DNA from: an uncultured Oscillospiraceae bacterium
Lineage (GTDB): Bacteria > Bacillota > Clostridia > Oscillospirales > Ruminococcaceae
Assembly: GCA_910587335.1 (NCBI GenBank)
Contig: CAJUMG010000004.1
Location: forward strand, 5,267-69,266
Length of the DNA: 64,000 nt
Direction: 5' to 3'
Made by a program: the position numbers and the translations under genes. Under the pieces are notes generated by a model. That model did no database searches. It was not told the DNA's origin and worked only from the letters and a program-made list of their open reading frames with translations. Below, piece by piece: positions 7,531-16,516 of the stretch; the first letter of the stretch is position 1; each line of letters starts with the position of its first letter.

Positions 7531-8435
7531 CGTTTCTTTTTTCCGGTCAGGGCGCACAATACAGCGGCATGGGCCGGGAATTGACACAGGCGTCCGCCAC
7601 GGCAAAGGAGCTGTTTCAGCTGGCCGACCGGCTGCGTCCGGGAACGTCGGACCAGTGCTTCGAGGGATCCAAGGAGGAGCTGTCCCAAACCCGAAATACA
7701 CAGCCCTGTCTGTTCTGTGTGGACCTGGCGGCGGCTTTGGCGCTGGAGGAAGAGGGCGTAAAGGCCGATGGTGCTGCGGGCTTTTCTTTGGGCGAGATGG
7801 CAGCTTTGACCTTTGCCGGTATGCTGGATCAAGAGATGGGCTTTTCCTTGGTATGTCAGCGGGCAGCACTTATGGATGAAGCCGCCCAGCAGGTGGACAG
7901 CGCAATGGCGGCGGTCCTAAAATTAGATAATCAGACGGTTGAGGAGCTTTGCGCCCGGTTCACGCAGCTGTACCCGGTAAACTACAACTGTCCGGGACAG
8001 CTGGTCGTAGCGGGATTGCGGGAGGAAATCGAGGCGCTTAAGCCTTTGGTGAAAGAAGCCGGTGGGCGGATGGTTCCGCTGGCGGTCAGCGGCGGGTTTC
8101 ATTCACCGTTTATGGCCAAAGCTGCCAAAGCCTTTGGTCAGGAATTAGAGCCCCTTTCCTTTGAATCGGGGCGGATACCGGTATGGGCTAATCTGACAGC
8201 AGAGCCCTATGGGCAGAACCCCAAAGCGCTTTTGGCAGCTCAGATGGAAAATCCTGTCCTTTGGGAACAGACTCTGCATAATATGTTCGCGGCCGGATTT
8301 GATACATTTATCGAGGTAGGACCCGGTAAAACCTTGTATGGTTTTGTAGCAAAGACGCTGCCGCAGGCAAAAGCTTATCATGTAGAGGACGCACAGACTT
8401 TGGAAACAACGATAAAGGCGGTGTTGGAAGAATGA
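7518..8435 (+). CDS. fabD: Malonyl-CoA:ACP transacylase (FabD)
   Basis: A 305-residue acyltransferase that loads malonyl groups from CoA onto ACP. It contains the GQGAQYSGMG oxyanion region, the nucleophile elbow GFSLGE with the catalytic serine, and the GGFHSPFM motif with the catalytic histidine. The start at 7518 is preceded by GGAG (7507-7510) and lies inside the end of fabK, so the two are translationally coupled. The stop overlaps the fabG start by 4 bases. Length is normal for the family. Confidence 0.95.
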   Translation: MGKIAFLFSGQGAQYSGMGRELTQASATAKELFQLADRLRPGTSDQCFEGSKEELSQTRNTQPCLFCVDLAAALALEEEGVKADGAAGFSLGEMAALTFAGMLDQEMGFSLVCQRAALMDEAAQQVDSAMAAVLKLDNQTVEELCARFTQLYPVNYNCPGQLVVAGLREEIEALKPLVKEAGGRMVPLAVSGGFHSPFMAKAAKAFGQELEPLSFESGRIPVWANLTAEPYGQNPKALLAAQMENPVLWEQTLHNMFAAGFDTFIEVGPGKTLYGFVAKTLPQAKAYHVEDAQTLETTIKAVLEE

Positions 8436-9172
8436 ATCTTGAGGGAAAAACCGCGCTCATTACCGGCGCCAGCCGCGGGATCGGCAGGGCGATCGCTCTT
8501 GCCTTTGCAAAGGAGGGCGCCAATCTTGCGGTAATCTTCGCCGGAAACGCTCAGGCGGCGGACGAGGTCTGCCAGCAGGCGTCTTTGCTTGGGGTACAGG
8601 CGAAAGCTTATCAGTGCGACGTAGCGGATTTTGACCAGGCAAAACAGACCGTCCAGGCGGTGCAGAAGGATTTTGGCGGCGTTGATATTCTCGTCAACAA
8701 CGCAGGTATTACCCGGGACGGACTGGTCTATACCATGAAGGAAGCGGATTTCGACGCCGTGCTAGACACCAATTTAAAAGGTGCGTTCAATTTTATCAAG
8801 CACTGTTATCCGATTTTTGTCAAAAAACGAGCGGGCAAGATTATTAACATTTCATCGGTGTCCGGTCTGATGGGAAATGGCGGCCAGGCCAACTATTCCG
8901 CCTCCAAGGCCGGGCTCATCGGTCTAACCAAATCGGTTGCCCGGGAGCTGGCGGGCCGCGGAATCTGCTGCAACGCCATTGCACCAGGCTTTATTGAAAC
9001 CGATATGACCGCGGGAATCGACAAAGAGGAGAATCCGCTTGCAGGCGTCATTCCCCTAAAGCGGATGGGCAGGCCGGAGGAAATCGCCCATCTGGCGGTA
9101 TTTTTAGCCGGCAGCGGTTCCGACTATATTACCGGGGAGGTCATCCGCGTTGACGGCGGTTTGGCCATGTAG
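8432..9172 (+). CDS. fabG: 3-oxoacyl-ACP reductase (FabG)
   Basis: A 246-residue short-chain dehydrogenase that reduces 3-oxoacyl-ACP with NADPH. The cofactor motif TGASRGIG sits near the N-terminus, the NNAG motif follows, and the catalytic Ser and Tyr-x3-Lys are in ISSVSG and YSASKAG. The C-terminal GEVIRVDGGLAM is typical of FabG. It starts inside the last codon of fabD (ATGA overlap) and is followed after 14 bases by fabF with a strong AGGAAGGA site. Operon position distinguishes it from other short-chain dehydrogenases. Confidence 0.95.
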   Translation: MNLEGKTALITGASRGIGRAIALAFAKEGANLAVIFAGNAQAADEVCQQASLLGVQAKAYQCDVADFDQAKQTVQAVQKDFGGVDILVNNAGITRDGLVYTMKEADFDAVLDTNLKGAFNFIKHCYPIFVKKRAGKIINISSVSGLMGNGGQANYSASKAGLIGLTKSVARELAGRGICCNAIAPGFIETDMTAGIDKEENPLAGVIPLKRMGRPEEIAHLAVFLAGSGSDYITGEVIRVDGGLAM

Positions 9173-9186
9173 GAAGGAGGACGCAT

Positions 9187-10416
9187 ATGAGACGCGTAGT
9201 AGTAACCGGCCTTGGGGCGGTAACGCCCGTCGGCAACGAAATTCCTGTGTTCTGGGAAAACCTGCTGGCCGGTAAAAACGGCATTGGGCCGCTGGATCGG
9301 TTTGATGCAAAAGAATACAAGGCAAAGGTCGCGGCACAGGTAAAGGACTTTGATCCCACCCGTTATATGGAAAAGGGCGAAGTGAGAAAAAGCGATCTGT
9401 TCAGCCAATACGCAATGGCAGCGGCCTGTCAGGCTGTAGAGGACAGCGGCATCGCCGGCAAGGTAGTGCCAGAGCGGTTCGGCGTGTATTTTGGTTCCGG
9501 CATTGGCGGACTGATTACCATGTCTGGCGAAATACAAAAGCTTTTGGAAAAGGGGCCGAAACGGGTATCGCCTTTCTTTATCCCCATGATGATCTCCAAT
9601 ATGGCGGCGGGCAATATCGCCATTCGTTTTGAAGCAAAAGGACCCTGTCTCCCGGTAACCACCGCCTGTGCTACCAGCACCAACGAGGTGGGAGAGGCGT
9701 TCCACGCTATCCGCGCAGGGTATGCGGACGTGATTTTAGCAGGTGGCGCAGAAGCGGCTATCACCCCTATTGGCGTGGCCGGTTTTACCAACTGCATGGC
9801 TCTTTCTTTGGCAGAGAACCCGGACGAAGCTTCTTTACCGTTCGACAAGCGCCGCGGCGGCTTTGTCATGGGAGAAGGCGCCGGCGCCCTCATTTTAGAG
9901 GAGTATGAGCACGCCAAAAAGCGCGGCGCCCACATCTATGCGGAAATGACCGGTTATGGATGCACCTGCGACGCGTATCATATGACAGCCCCCGCTCCTG
10001 GCGGAGAAGGTGCTGCCCGGGCGATCGCTTTGGCATTGGAGGAAACCGGCACAATCACCGGACCTATTTATCTGAACGCCCATGGCACCGGCACACCGCT
10101 GAACGACAAAACCGAGACACAGGCCATCAAAGCCGCGTTGGGTGAAAAAACAGCGGATCTTTTTGTCAGCTCTACCAAATCCATGACCGGCCATATGCTG
10201 GGTGCGGCAGGCGCGGTCGAAGCCATTGTCGCAGCATTAGCACTGTATCATGGGCAGATCCCTCCTACCATCAATCTGCGTGAACCGGACCCTGAATGTG
10301 ATTTGGATTATGTGCCGAATCAGGCGAAAAAGGTGCAGGCACAGTTGGCATTGTCAACCTCTTTGGGATTTGGCGGGCATAACGCGTGTATCGCATTTAA
10401 GCGGATGGAGGGATAA
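9187..10416 (+). CDS. fabF: 3-oxoacyl-ACP synthase II (FabF)
   Basis: A 409-residue elongating condensing enzyme. The Cys-His-His triad is visible as TTACATSTNE (cysteine), NAHGTGTPLND (histidine) and the later GHMLGAAGA (histidine). The C-terminal GFGGHNACIAFK is the usual FabF ending. It elongates acyl-ACP with malonyl-ACP. With FabZ as the only dehydratase in the operon and no FabA, FabB or FabM seen here, any unsaturated-fatty-acid branch is not encoded in this window. AccB follows after 7 bases. Confidence 0.96.
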   Translation: MRRVVVTGLGAVTPVGNEIPVFWENLLAGKNGIGPLDRFDAKEYKAKVAAQVKDFDPTRYMEKGEVRKSDLFSQYAMAAACQAVEDSGIAGKVVPERFGVYFGSGIGGLITMSGEIQKLLEKGPKRVSPFFIPMMISNMAAGNIAIRFEAKGPCLPVTTACATSTNEVGEAFHAIRAGYADVILAGGAEAAITPIGVAGFTNCMALSLAENPDEASLPFDKRRGGFVMGEGAGALILEEYEHAKKRGAHIYAEMTGYGCTCDAYHMTAPAPGGEGAARAIALALEETGTITGPIYLNAHGTGTPLNDKTETQAIKAALGEKTADLFVSSTKSMTGHMLGAAGAVEAIVAALALYHGQIPPTINLREPDPECDLDYVPNQAKKVQAQLALSTSLGFGGHNACIAFKRMEG

Positions 10417-10423
10417 AACACAA

Positions 10424-10885
10424 ATGGAGATGAAAGAAATCCGCGCGCTGGCGCAAATTATGAAAGAGCATGGAATCACTCGGGTGGAAATGCAGGAAAA
10501 TGGAAAAAGTATTCGGATGGAGCGGGAAGTCTCTGTCTGTCCGCCAGCGGGAACACCCGTGCTGTCAACCCCTATTATGCAATCTCCCCTGCTTTCGACC
10601 GAGCAGGAAGCTAAAACCCAGGCGGAGCCTCCGGTCCCGGATGGCCGAGTTGTAGAGAGCCCGATCGTTGGCATGTATTACGCATCGCCCGCGCCCGGAG
10701 ATCCGCCTTTTGTGAAAAACGGCAGTCAGGTAAAAAAAGGCGATGTACTCTGCATTATTGAAGCGATGAAAACCATGAATGAAATCACCGCCGACTGCGA
10801 CGGAGAAATTGTTCAGATCTATGCGGGCAACGGTCAGCTGGTCGAAGTAGGTCAGCGGCTGTTCCTTGTGAGGGATACGCAATGA
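10424..10885 (+). CDS. accB: Biotin carboxyl carrier protein of acetyl-CoA carboxylase
   Basis: A 153-residue BCCP subunit with a short N-terminal helical region, a proline/alanine-rich linker (about residues 45-75) and a C-terminal biotinyl domain carrying EAMKTMNE, in which the lysine is biotinylated. It shuttles carboxybiotin between AccC and the AccD-AccA carboxyltransferase. The start at ATG 10424 follows GGAGG at 10407-10411; an open frame runs upstream to 10250 but overlaps fabF and has no initiation signal, so that extension is rejected. The stop overlaps fabZ (ATGA). Confidence 0.94.
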   Translation: MEMKEIRALAQIMKEHGITRVEMQENGKSIRMEREVSVCPPAGTPVLSTPIMQSPLLSTEQEAKTQAEPPVPDGRVVESPIVGMYYASPAPGDPPFVKNGSQVKKGDVLCIIEAMKTMNEITADCDGEIVQIYAGNGQLVEVGQRLFLVRDTQ

Positions 10886-11298
10886 ATCAAGAAGAAATTA
10901 TGAAAATTCTCCCCCATCGGGACAATATGCTTTTGGTAGAAGAGGCGCAGGTCATTGACGGTGTGGCCCACGGAAAATATACCGTGCGCGGCGACGAATG
11001 GTTTTTACAGGGGCATTTTCCCGGCAATTCGGTCGTTCCCGGCGTTATTCTCTGCGAGATGATGGCCCAGGCCACCTGTGTTTTGCTGGCAGAAGAGCTG
11101 CCCGAGGGTGCAACCCCTTTTTTCACCAGCCTGGATAAAGTAAAGTTTAAAAATCCAGTACGTCCCGGTGACACGCTGGAAACAGAATGTGTCATTACCA
11201 AATCGAAAGGCCCGTTTTATTTTGCCAGCGGAAAAGGCTACGTCGATGGAAAACTGTCGGTCAGCGGAGACTTTTCCTTTGCTGTTGTGAGGAAGTGA
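10882..11298 (+). CDS. fabZ: 3-hydroxyacyl-ACP dehydratase (FabZ)
   Basis: A 138-residue hot-dog fold dehydratase. The catalytic histidine lies in GHFPGNSVVPGV and the acidic partner in the following helix (CEMMAQA). It removes water from 3-hydroxyacyl-ACP to give the FabK substrate. The N-terminal ILPHRDNMLLVE segment is diagnostic of FabZ. It is placed among the acc genes, between accB and accC, an order common in Firmicutes fab clusters. Coupled to accB by a 4-base overlap. Confidence 0.95.
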   Translation: MNQEEIMKILPHRDNMLLVEEAQVIDGVAHGKYTVRGDEWFLQGHFPGNSVVPGVILCEMMAQATCVLLAEELPEGATPFFTSLDKVKFKNPVRPGDTLETECVITKSKGPFYFASGKGYVDGKLSVSGDFSFAVVRK

Positions 11299-11302
11299 GC
11301 CA

Positions 11303-12616
11303 TTGTTTTCGAAAATTTTAATCGCGAATCGCGGAGAAATTGCGGTGCGTATCATTCGTGCCTGTAAGGAGATGGGCATTGCCACCGTTGCGATCCATTC
11401 GCAGGCGGATAAAGAATCGCTGCATGTATCGCTAGCGGACGAGAGTGTCTGTGTGGGGAAAGCCCTGCCGGGAGAAAGCTATCTTCGCCAAAAAGATATC
11501 ATTACAGCGGCGCTTTTGACCGGTGCGCAGGCTATCCATCCCGGATATGGGTTTTTGGCGGAAAACGCGGAATTTGCCCGTTTATGCGAACAGAACGGAC
11601 TGGTTTTTATCGGTCCAAGCGCGGATGTCATTTCCCGAATGGGTGATAAGGACGCGGCTCGCCGGATGATGCAGCAAGCCGGTGTTCCCACCATACCGGG
11701 CACCGATCTTTTGTCCAATCCAAAACAGGCGGCCGAAGCTGCCAAAAAAATCGGCTATCCGGTGCTGATCAAGGCTCGGGCCGGCGGAGGCGGAAAGGGC
11801 ATCCGCCTAGTAAAAGGTCCGAAGGAGCTGGAGCAGGCTTTTTTAACCGCGTCGGAAGAGGCAAAAAACGCTTTTGGCGACGGCGGCGTGTATATGGAAA
11901 AGTATCTGTTTCCGGTAAAACATATCGAAGTGCAGCTGCTGGCTGACGAAGGCGGCAATGTAGTCTGCCTGGGCGAGCGGGAATGCTCTATCCAAAAGCG
12001 AAATCAAAAGCTTTTGGAGGAAGCCCCCTCCCCTGCCATCAACCCGATTTTACGCAAAAAGATGTGTGATGCTGCTGCAAAGGCGGCAAAGGCCGCGGGA
12101 TATACCAACGCAGGTACAGTAGAATTTTTATTAGACGATGCGGGGCATTTCTATTTTATGGAAATGAATACCCGTTTGCAGGTAGAGCATCCGGTCAGTG
12201 AATTTGTGTCCGGTGTAGATATTGTCAAATGGCAGATTCGCATTGCCTGCGGGGTACTGCTCAATTTCCGCCAGAAGGATGTTAAAATCACCGGCGCTGC
12301 TATTGAATGCCGTATCAACGCAAAAAGCGGTGGAAAAATCACCTTTTTCCATGTTCCCGGCGGCCCTTGGGTTCGGTTCGATACCTTTTTGTATCAAGGC
12401 TATGAGATGCTTCCTTTTTATGATTCTATGATGGGTAAACTGATCGTTTACGCCAAAACCCGAGAGGAAGCCATACGTAAAATGAACTCCGCTTTATGCG
12501 AATTGGTGCTGGAGGGTGTACCCAACAATTTAGACGAGCAGTTGGAAATCATTAGTGATCCGGCATTTTTAGCGGGGAATTATCATACGGATTTTATGGC
12601 AAAGAGAGGTGAATAA
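11303..12616 (+). CDS. accC: Biotin carboxylase subunit of acetyl-CoA carboxylase
   Basis: A 437-residue ATP-grasp enzyme that carboxylates biotin on AccB using ATP and bicarbonate. The start is TTG 11303 with AGGAAG just upstream, giving FSKILIANRGEIAVRI at the N-terminus. The glycine-rich ATP loop KARAGGGGKGIRLV, the EKYL/HIEVQ segment and the EMNTRLQVEHPVSE catalytic motif are all present. It is slightly shorter than the ~450 residues of well-studied AccC, ending soon after the LPNNLDEQ-like region. Seven bases separate it from accD. Confidence 0.95.
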   Translation: MFSKILIANRGEIAVRIIRACKEMGIATVAIHSQADKESLHVSLADESVCVGKALPGESYLRQKDIITAALLTGAQAIHPGYGFLAENAEFARLCEQNGLVFIGPSADVISRMGDKDAARRMMQQAGVPTIPGTDLLSNPKQAAEAAKKIGYPVLIKARAGGGGKGIRLVKGPKELEQAFLTASEEAKNAFGDGGVYMEKYLFPVKHIEVQLLADEGGNVVCLGERECSIQKRNQKLLEEAPSPAINPILRKKMCDAAAKAAKAAGYTNAGTVEFLLDDAGHFYFMEMNTRLQVEHPVSEFVSGVDIVKWQIRIACGVLLNFRQKDVKITGAAIECRINAKSGGKITFFHVPGGPWVRFDTFLYQGYEMLPFYDSMMGKLIVYAKTREEAIRKMNSALCELVLEGVPNNLDEQLEIISDPAFLAGNYHTDFMAKRGE

Positions 12617-12622
12617 GGTCCC

Positions 12623-13480
12623 ATGCAGCTTCAGGGATTTTTTAAAAAGCCAAAAAACGAACTGGAAAAGGGCGGCCGCACGCCGGTAAGCGCAGCCGCA
12701 GAAATGCATGCAGAGCCTACTGTTCTTTGTCCAGCTTGCAAAAAGGCGGCTGTACCAAGTGAACTTTGGGACAATTATCTGGTTTGCAGCTGTGGCAATC
12801 ATTTTCGAATGAACGCCCGCCAGCGGATCGATTTTATCACCGATTCTGGCAGCTTTTGCGAGATGGATGCCGAGCTTCGTTCCAAAGACGTCCTCTCTTT
12901 TCCCGGCTATGATAAAAAGCTTAAGCACGCGCGGTTAGCCTCTAGCGAAAAGGAAGCGGTCATCTGTGGTACAGCGTCTATTGGCGGGCACGCCTGTGGG
13001 CTCTTTGTCATGGATTCCTCTTTTATGATGGGAAGTATGGGTACCGTTGTGGGGGAAAAAATCACCCGATTGTTTGAGTACGCGACCACCCATTCTTTGC
13101 CGGTCGTGGGCTATACCGTTTCCGGCGGCGCACGGATGCAGGAGGGAATCCTCTCCTTAATGCAGATGGCCAAAACCTCCGGCGCGGTCAAACGCCACAG
13201 TGATGCGGGAAATCTGTACATCACCGTCCTGACCGACCCGACGACCGGTGGCGTTACTGCCAGTTTTGCCATGGAAGGCGACATTATCCTGGCGGAACCC
13301 GGCGCGCTGATTGGGTTTGCCGGTCCCAGGGTCATTGAGCAGACCATTCGCAAGAAGCTGCCGGAAGGATTTCAAAAGGCGGAATTTTTGGTAAAGCGGG
13401 GATTCATCGACCGCATTACGCCGCGGGCTGGTCAAAAAAAGCTTTTGACCAGACTGCTGATGCTACATGAAGGGAGATGA
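12623..13480 (+). CDS. accD: Acetyl-CoA carboxylase carboxyltransferase beta subunit
   Basis: A 285-residue crotonase-fold subunit with an N-terminal zinc ribbon: CPAC near residues 36-39 and CSCG about 17 residues later. The carboxyltransferase core includes GGHACGLFVMDSSFMMGSMG and the oxyanion motif SGGARMQEG. With AccA it transfers the carboxyl group from biotin to acetyl-CoA, making malonyl-CoA, the FabD substrate. The stop falls between the Shine-Dalgarno and the start of accA, so the alpha and beta subunits are probably made in balanced amounts. Confidence 0.95.
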   Translation: MQLQGFFKKPKNELEKGGRTPVSAAAEMHAEPTVLCPACKKAAVPSELWDNYLVCSCGNHFRMNARQRIDFITDSGSFCEMDAELRSKDVLSFPGYDKKLKHARLASSEKEAVICGTASIGGHACGLFVMDSSFMMGSMGTVVGEKITRLFEYATTHSLPVVGYTVSGGARMQEGILSLMQMAKTSGAVKRHSDAGNLYITVLTDPTTGGVTASFAMEGDIILAEPGALIGFAGPRVIEQTIRKKLPEGFQKAEFLVKRGFIDRITPRAGQKKLLTRLLMLHEGR

Positions 13481-13484
13481 CTGG

Positions 13485-14267
13485 ATGAAATCGGCATATG
13501 AAAAAGTGCAGACAGCCCGCGCAAAAAACCGCCCGTCTGGGATTGGGTTCATCAAGGGTATCTTTACTGACTTTATTGAACTGCACGGGGACCGGCGCTT
13601 TGCGGAGGATACGGCTGTTGTCGGCGGTATCGCTCGTCTGCGGGATAAACCGGTGACAGTCATCGCCATGGAAAAAGGCGGAAATACCAAGGAAAAGGTC
13701 TTTCGAAATTTCGGTTCTCCCAATCCGGAAGGCTATCGAAAAGCGCTTCGTTTGATGAAGCAGGCAGAAAAATTTCATCGTCCGGTGATTTGCTTTGTCG
13801 ATACCTCCGGCGCTTTCTGTGGCATTGGCGCAGAGGAGCGCGGTCAGGCACAGGCGATTGCAGAAAATCTCATGGAGCTAATGACCCTCCGCACCCCGGT
13901 CATCGCTATTCTAATTGGCGAAGGAGGAAGCGGCGGCGCATTGGCGTTGGCTGTAGGAGACGAAGTTTGGATGCTGGAAAACGCTTTTTATTCGGTCATA
14001 TCTCCAGAAGGGTGCGCCAGCATTCTTTGGAAAGATCCGAAGAAAAACAAAGAAGCAGCCGAGTCTCTTCGGCTCACCGCTGAGGATATGAAGCAGATGC
14101 AGGTAGTAGAGCGTATTATCCCAGAGGACGGCCTGAGTTTTCCGGAAATTTTTACGCATCTGGAAGAGCTTCTTTGGAAAGCATTGGAGGAAAAATCTCA
14201 ACTGGATCTGGATTCTCTGCTGGAAGCAAGATATGAGCGTTTTCGAAAATTTGGCAGAATAGACTAA
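13485..14267 (+). CDS. accA: Acetyl-CoA carboxylase carboxyltransferase alpha subunit
   Basis: A 260-residue partner of AccD. It contains GDRRFAEDTAVVGGIARL, the FVDTSGAFCGIGAEERGQ segment and the GEGGSGGALALAVGDEVWMLENAFYSVISPEGCASILWKD region (shown as adjoining motifs) that line the active site. ATG 13485 is chosen over ATG 13467 because AGGGAG at 13471-13476 lies 8 bases upstream. It is shorter than proteobacterial AccA (about 319 residues), lacking part of the N-terminal extension, as in many clostridial split subunits. It is the last gene of the fab operon and is followed by a strong terminator. Confidence 0.94.
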   Translation: MKSAYEKVQTARAKNRPSGIGFIKGIFTDFIELHGDRRFAEDTAVVGGIARLRDKPVTVIAMEKGGNTKEKVFRNFGSPNPEGYRKALRLMKQAEKFHRPVICFVDTSGAFCGIGAEERGQAQAIAENLMELMTLRTPVIAILIGEGGSGGALALAVGDEVWMLENAFYSVISPEGCASILWKDPKKNKEAAESLRLTAEDMKQMQVVERIIPEDGLSFPEIFTHLEELLWKALEEKSQLDLDSLLEARYERFRKFGRID

Positions 14268-14293
14268 GGTATTTGTTTTTTGTAACCCATATA

Positions 14294-14333
14294 AAAAAAG
14301 CGCAGACAAAAATAGATTTGTCTGCGCTTTTTT
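14294..14333 (+). terminator. Bidirectional terminator ending the fab operon
   Basis: Bases 14294-14310 and 14317-14333 are exact complements (17 bp) around a 6-base loop. The GC core is GCGCAGAC, with A and T tails on either side, so it can stop both the fab operon and the convergent MFS transcript. Confidence 0.9.
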
Positions 14334-14348
14334 CATTTTCATCTTCAT

Positions 14349-15596
14349 TTACTCTTTTACAGGATTCCATTTGGCCGCATAATGAAACAATACCAGTCCG
14401 ACAATAAAAAGAAAAGCCAAAACGGAGATTCCTAGATTGGTGCTTCCGCTCAACTGGGTAAACAAACCCACAAGGGCTGTTCCCATAAAAGAAGCGCCTT
14501 TTCCGCATATATCGAACAAGCCGAAATATTCCCCAGCCTTTTCCGGCGGGATAATCTTAGCAAAATAGGAACGGGAAAGCGCCTGTACACCGCCTTGAAA
14601 CATACCAACAAGCCCCGCCAACAGCCAAAACTCCCAGACCTGATCCAGTTGGATGGCAAACAGCGCGATGATTGTATACGCGGCAATACAGATTTTGATC
14701 AGTCGGTCATTGCGATATTTCTTAGCTGCCTTTCCAAAAAGCAGCGCAAAAGGAAATGCGACCACCTGTGTTAATAGCAATGCCAGCAGAAGCATAGTGG
14801 AATCAAACCCCAATGCACTGCCAAAGGCCGTTGCCAGGTCAATGATGGTATACACACCATCAATAAAGAAAAAGAAAGCCAGCAAAAACAAAAAAATGTG
14901 TTTTTGGCTTTTTATCTCCCGAAATGTGCGATACAGTGTGCGAAATGCAGCTCCAACCATATGCTTTTGCTTTGGCGAATAGTGAAGCTGTTTATAATTT
15001 TTTAATAGCGGCAACGTTAAAACAAGCCACCATGCTCCATTAAGAAAAAAAGATATACCCATCGCCGCCGTCATGGAAATACCTAAAGCCTCATTGCCAA
15101 GCACAATCAGCAAGCTAACAACGAAGGGAATACAGCTACCAATATAACCCCAAGCATAGCCTTGGGCAGACACATCATCCATTTTGTCCGGTTCCGTTAC
15201 ATCTGCCAGCATGGAATCATAAAAAATCAGGCTGGCAGAGAACCCTACTTTTGCAACAACAAAAACCGCTAAAAAAAGAATCCAGGAAGAGGGAAAGGAC
15301 AGCGCCGCGCATCCTAAAACTCCCACCATCATACTGATGGTGAAAATCGGCTTTTTCAGATTCTTCATATCCGCCATCGTACCCAATACCGGGCCGATCA
15401 ACGCAACAATCAAAGTCGCCACAGAGGCAGCATATCCCCAATAAGCCAGATAGTCCACCTCGGAAATGCCCGCAGCCTGCGCCAGACTGTTGAAATAAAG
15501 GGGGACGATTGTCGCCACCAACAAAACAAACGCAGAGTTGGCAACATCATATAAAATCCAGTACTTTTCTAATTTCCCCAGTTTTTCCTTTTTCAT
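14349..15596 (-). CDS. MFS transporter, UMF1/Atg22-like
   Basis: A 415-residue membrane protein with about 12 transmembrane segments. The N-terminal YDVANSAFVLLVATIVPLYF is characteristic of the UMF1 (Atg22-like) branch of the major facilitator superfamily, whose bacterial members have no settled substrate; the fungal relative exports vacuolar amino acids. The segment GVQALSRSYFAKIIPPEKAGEYFG is the expected mid-protein conserved loop. The start lies 12 bases after the stop of the phospholipase C-like gene, so the two probably share a transcript. Confidence 0.85.
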   Translation of the reverse strand: MKKEKLGKLEKYWILYDVANSAFVLLVATIVPLYFNSLAQAAGISEVDYLAYWGYAASVATLIVALIGPVLGTMADMKNLKKPIFTISMMVGVLGCAALSFPSSWILFLAVFVVAKVGFSASLIFYDSMLADVTEPDKMDDVSAQGYAWGYIGSCIPFVVSLLIVLGNEALGISMTAAMGISFFLNGAWWLVLTLPLLKNYKQLHYSPKQKHMVGAAFRTLYRTFREIKSQKHIFLFLLAFFFFIDGVYTIIDLATAFGSALGFDSTMLLLALLLTQVVAFPFALLFGKAAKKYRNDRLIKICIAAYTIIALFAIQLDQVWEFWLLAGLVGMFQGGVQALSRSYFAKIIPPEKAGEYFGLFDICGKGASFMGTALVGLFTQLSGSTNLGISVLAFLFIVGLVLFHYAAKWNPVKE

Positions 15597-15608
15597 CCAT
15601 CTACCCTC

Positions 15609-16400
15609 TCACTCAAAAGTCCGATTCAAGCGTTGGCTGAACGGACCATCTGTTTCCAACGCTTTGGAAAACTTCTCCATTTCAGCGGTTGCCTGGGATA
15701 TAGTCCGCCTATAAAGCTCCAGCAGATGCTCGCAGGTCATTCGGCAGCGAAGGTCCGCTTTAGGTCCAATGATGTGCTGGGTGATGGCGTTGTACTGACC
15801 AATCAGCCGCAAACCTTTTTTCGCCAGCATTTGTACTGCGCCGTTTGGCATGACCAGAAGATTTTTGTACCGGCGCATGGCATGCAGACTTTTTTTCATC
15901 TCTTTGGTAGAAACACCCGGATAAAATGGCGCGATATCATGGGCTATTTCCTCATCCAAAGGCAGACAGTAGCCCACTGGGAATGAAATCGGATTCCTTC
16001 CATCTAAGGTGAGTAAAAGACGTTCAAATTCCGTCTCAATCGCCACATGGCCAACCCCAATTGCTTTTACCTGACGCCCAATATACGGATGACAGGCGCT
16101 GTCCAGCATAAAATGGCACAAAAAGCCCAATAAATATGCCGCTTGCGAAGGGCTTTTTCCGCCCTCCTTCCAGATTTCCCGTGCATTTTCCAAGAAGGAC
16201 CGAGCCGTTTTTTTATGCAGCCGGCACCCAATATTTCCAATAGGATGCTCGGTAAAGGGATTGTAAAAAAATAGTATATCCGGTCCCTGTAATCCAGCCC
16301 GAAAGAGCTGGGGATACTGCAAAATAGGCTTTTTCACCGAAAACGGCAATTCTCTCGCCGCTTTTAAGCCAAAGGTATCATGGGCGTACATCGCTGGCAT
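15609..16400 (-). CDS. Zinc-dependent phospholipase C family protein
   Basis: A 263-residue protein of the zinc-dependent phospholipase C / S1-P1 nuclease-like superfamily. Visible histidine/acid metal ligands include MYAHDTFGLKA at the N-terminus, the LQGPDILFFYNP segment, and the FLCHFMLDSACHPY motif at about residues 90-104. No signal peptide is apparent, so unlike secreted phospholipases it may act inside the cell. Many such genes are annotated only as hypothetical in Clostridia. GGAGG lies 7 bases before the ATG. Its substrate is not known. Confidence 0.75.
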   Translation of the reverse strand: MPAMYAHDTFGLKAARELPFSVKKPILQYPQLFRAGLQGPDILFFYNPFTEHPIGNIGCRLHKKTARSFLENAREIWKEGGKSPSQAAYLLGFLCHFMLDSACHPYIGRQVKAIGVGHVAIETEFERLLLTLDGRNPISFPVGYCLPLDEEIAHDIAPFYPGVSTKEMKKSLHAMRRYKNLLVMPNGAVQMLAKKGLRLIGQYNAITQHIIGPKADLRCRMTCEHLLELYRRTISQATAEMEKFSKALETDGPFSQRLNRTFE

Positions 16401-16516
16401 CCTATTTCCTCCTAATCCAAGCCTTTAAAGAGGCCGGAAAATATGATACTTTTTCCTCTATTCATCCCATTCACAAAAGTGATTAGGGGCAAAGCTTTAT
16501 CTATAAAAGTATTTTT

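Noticed and set aside
10250..10423. N-terminal extension of accB
   Set aside because: It overlaps the end of fabF in another frame; the GGAGG-supported ATG 10424 gives the normal BCCP start.
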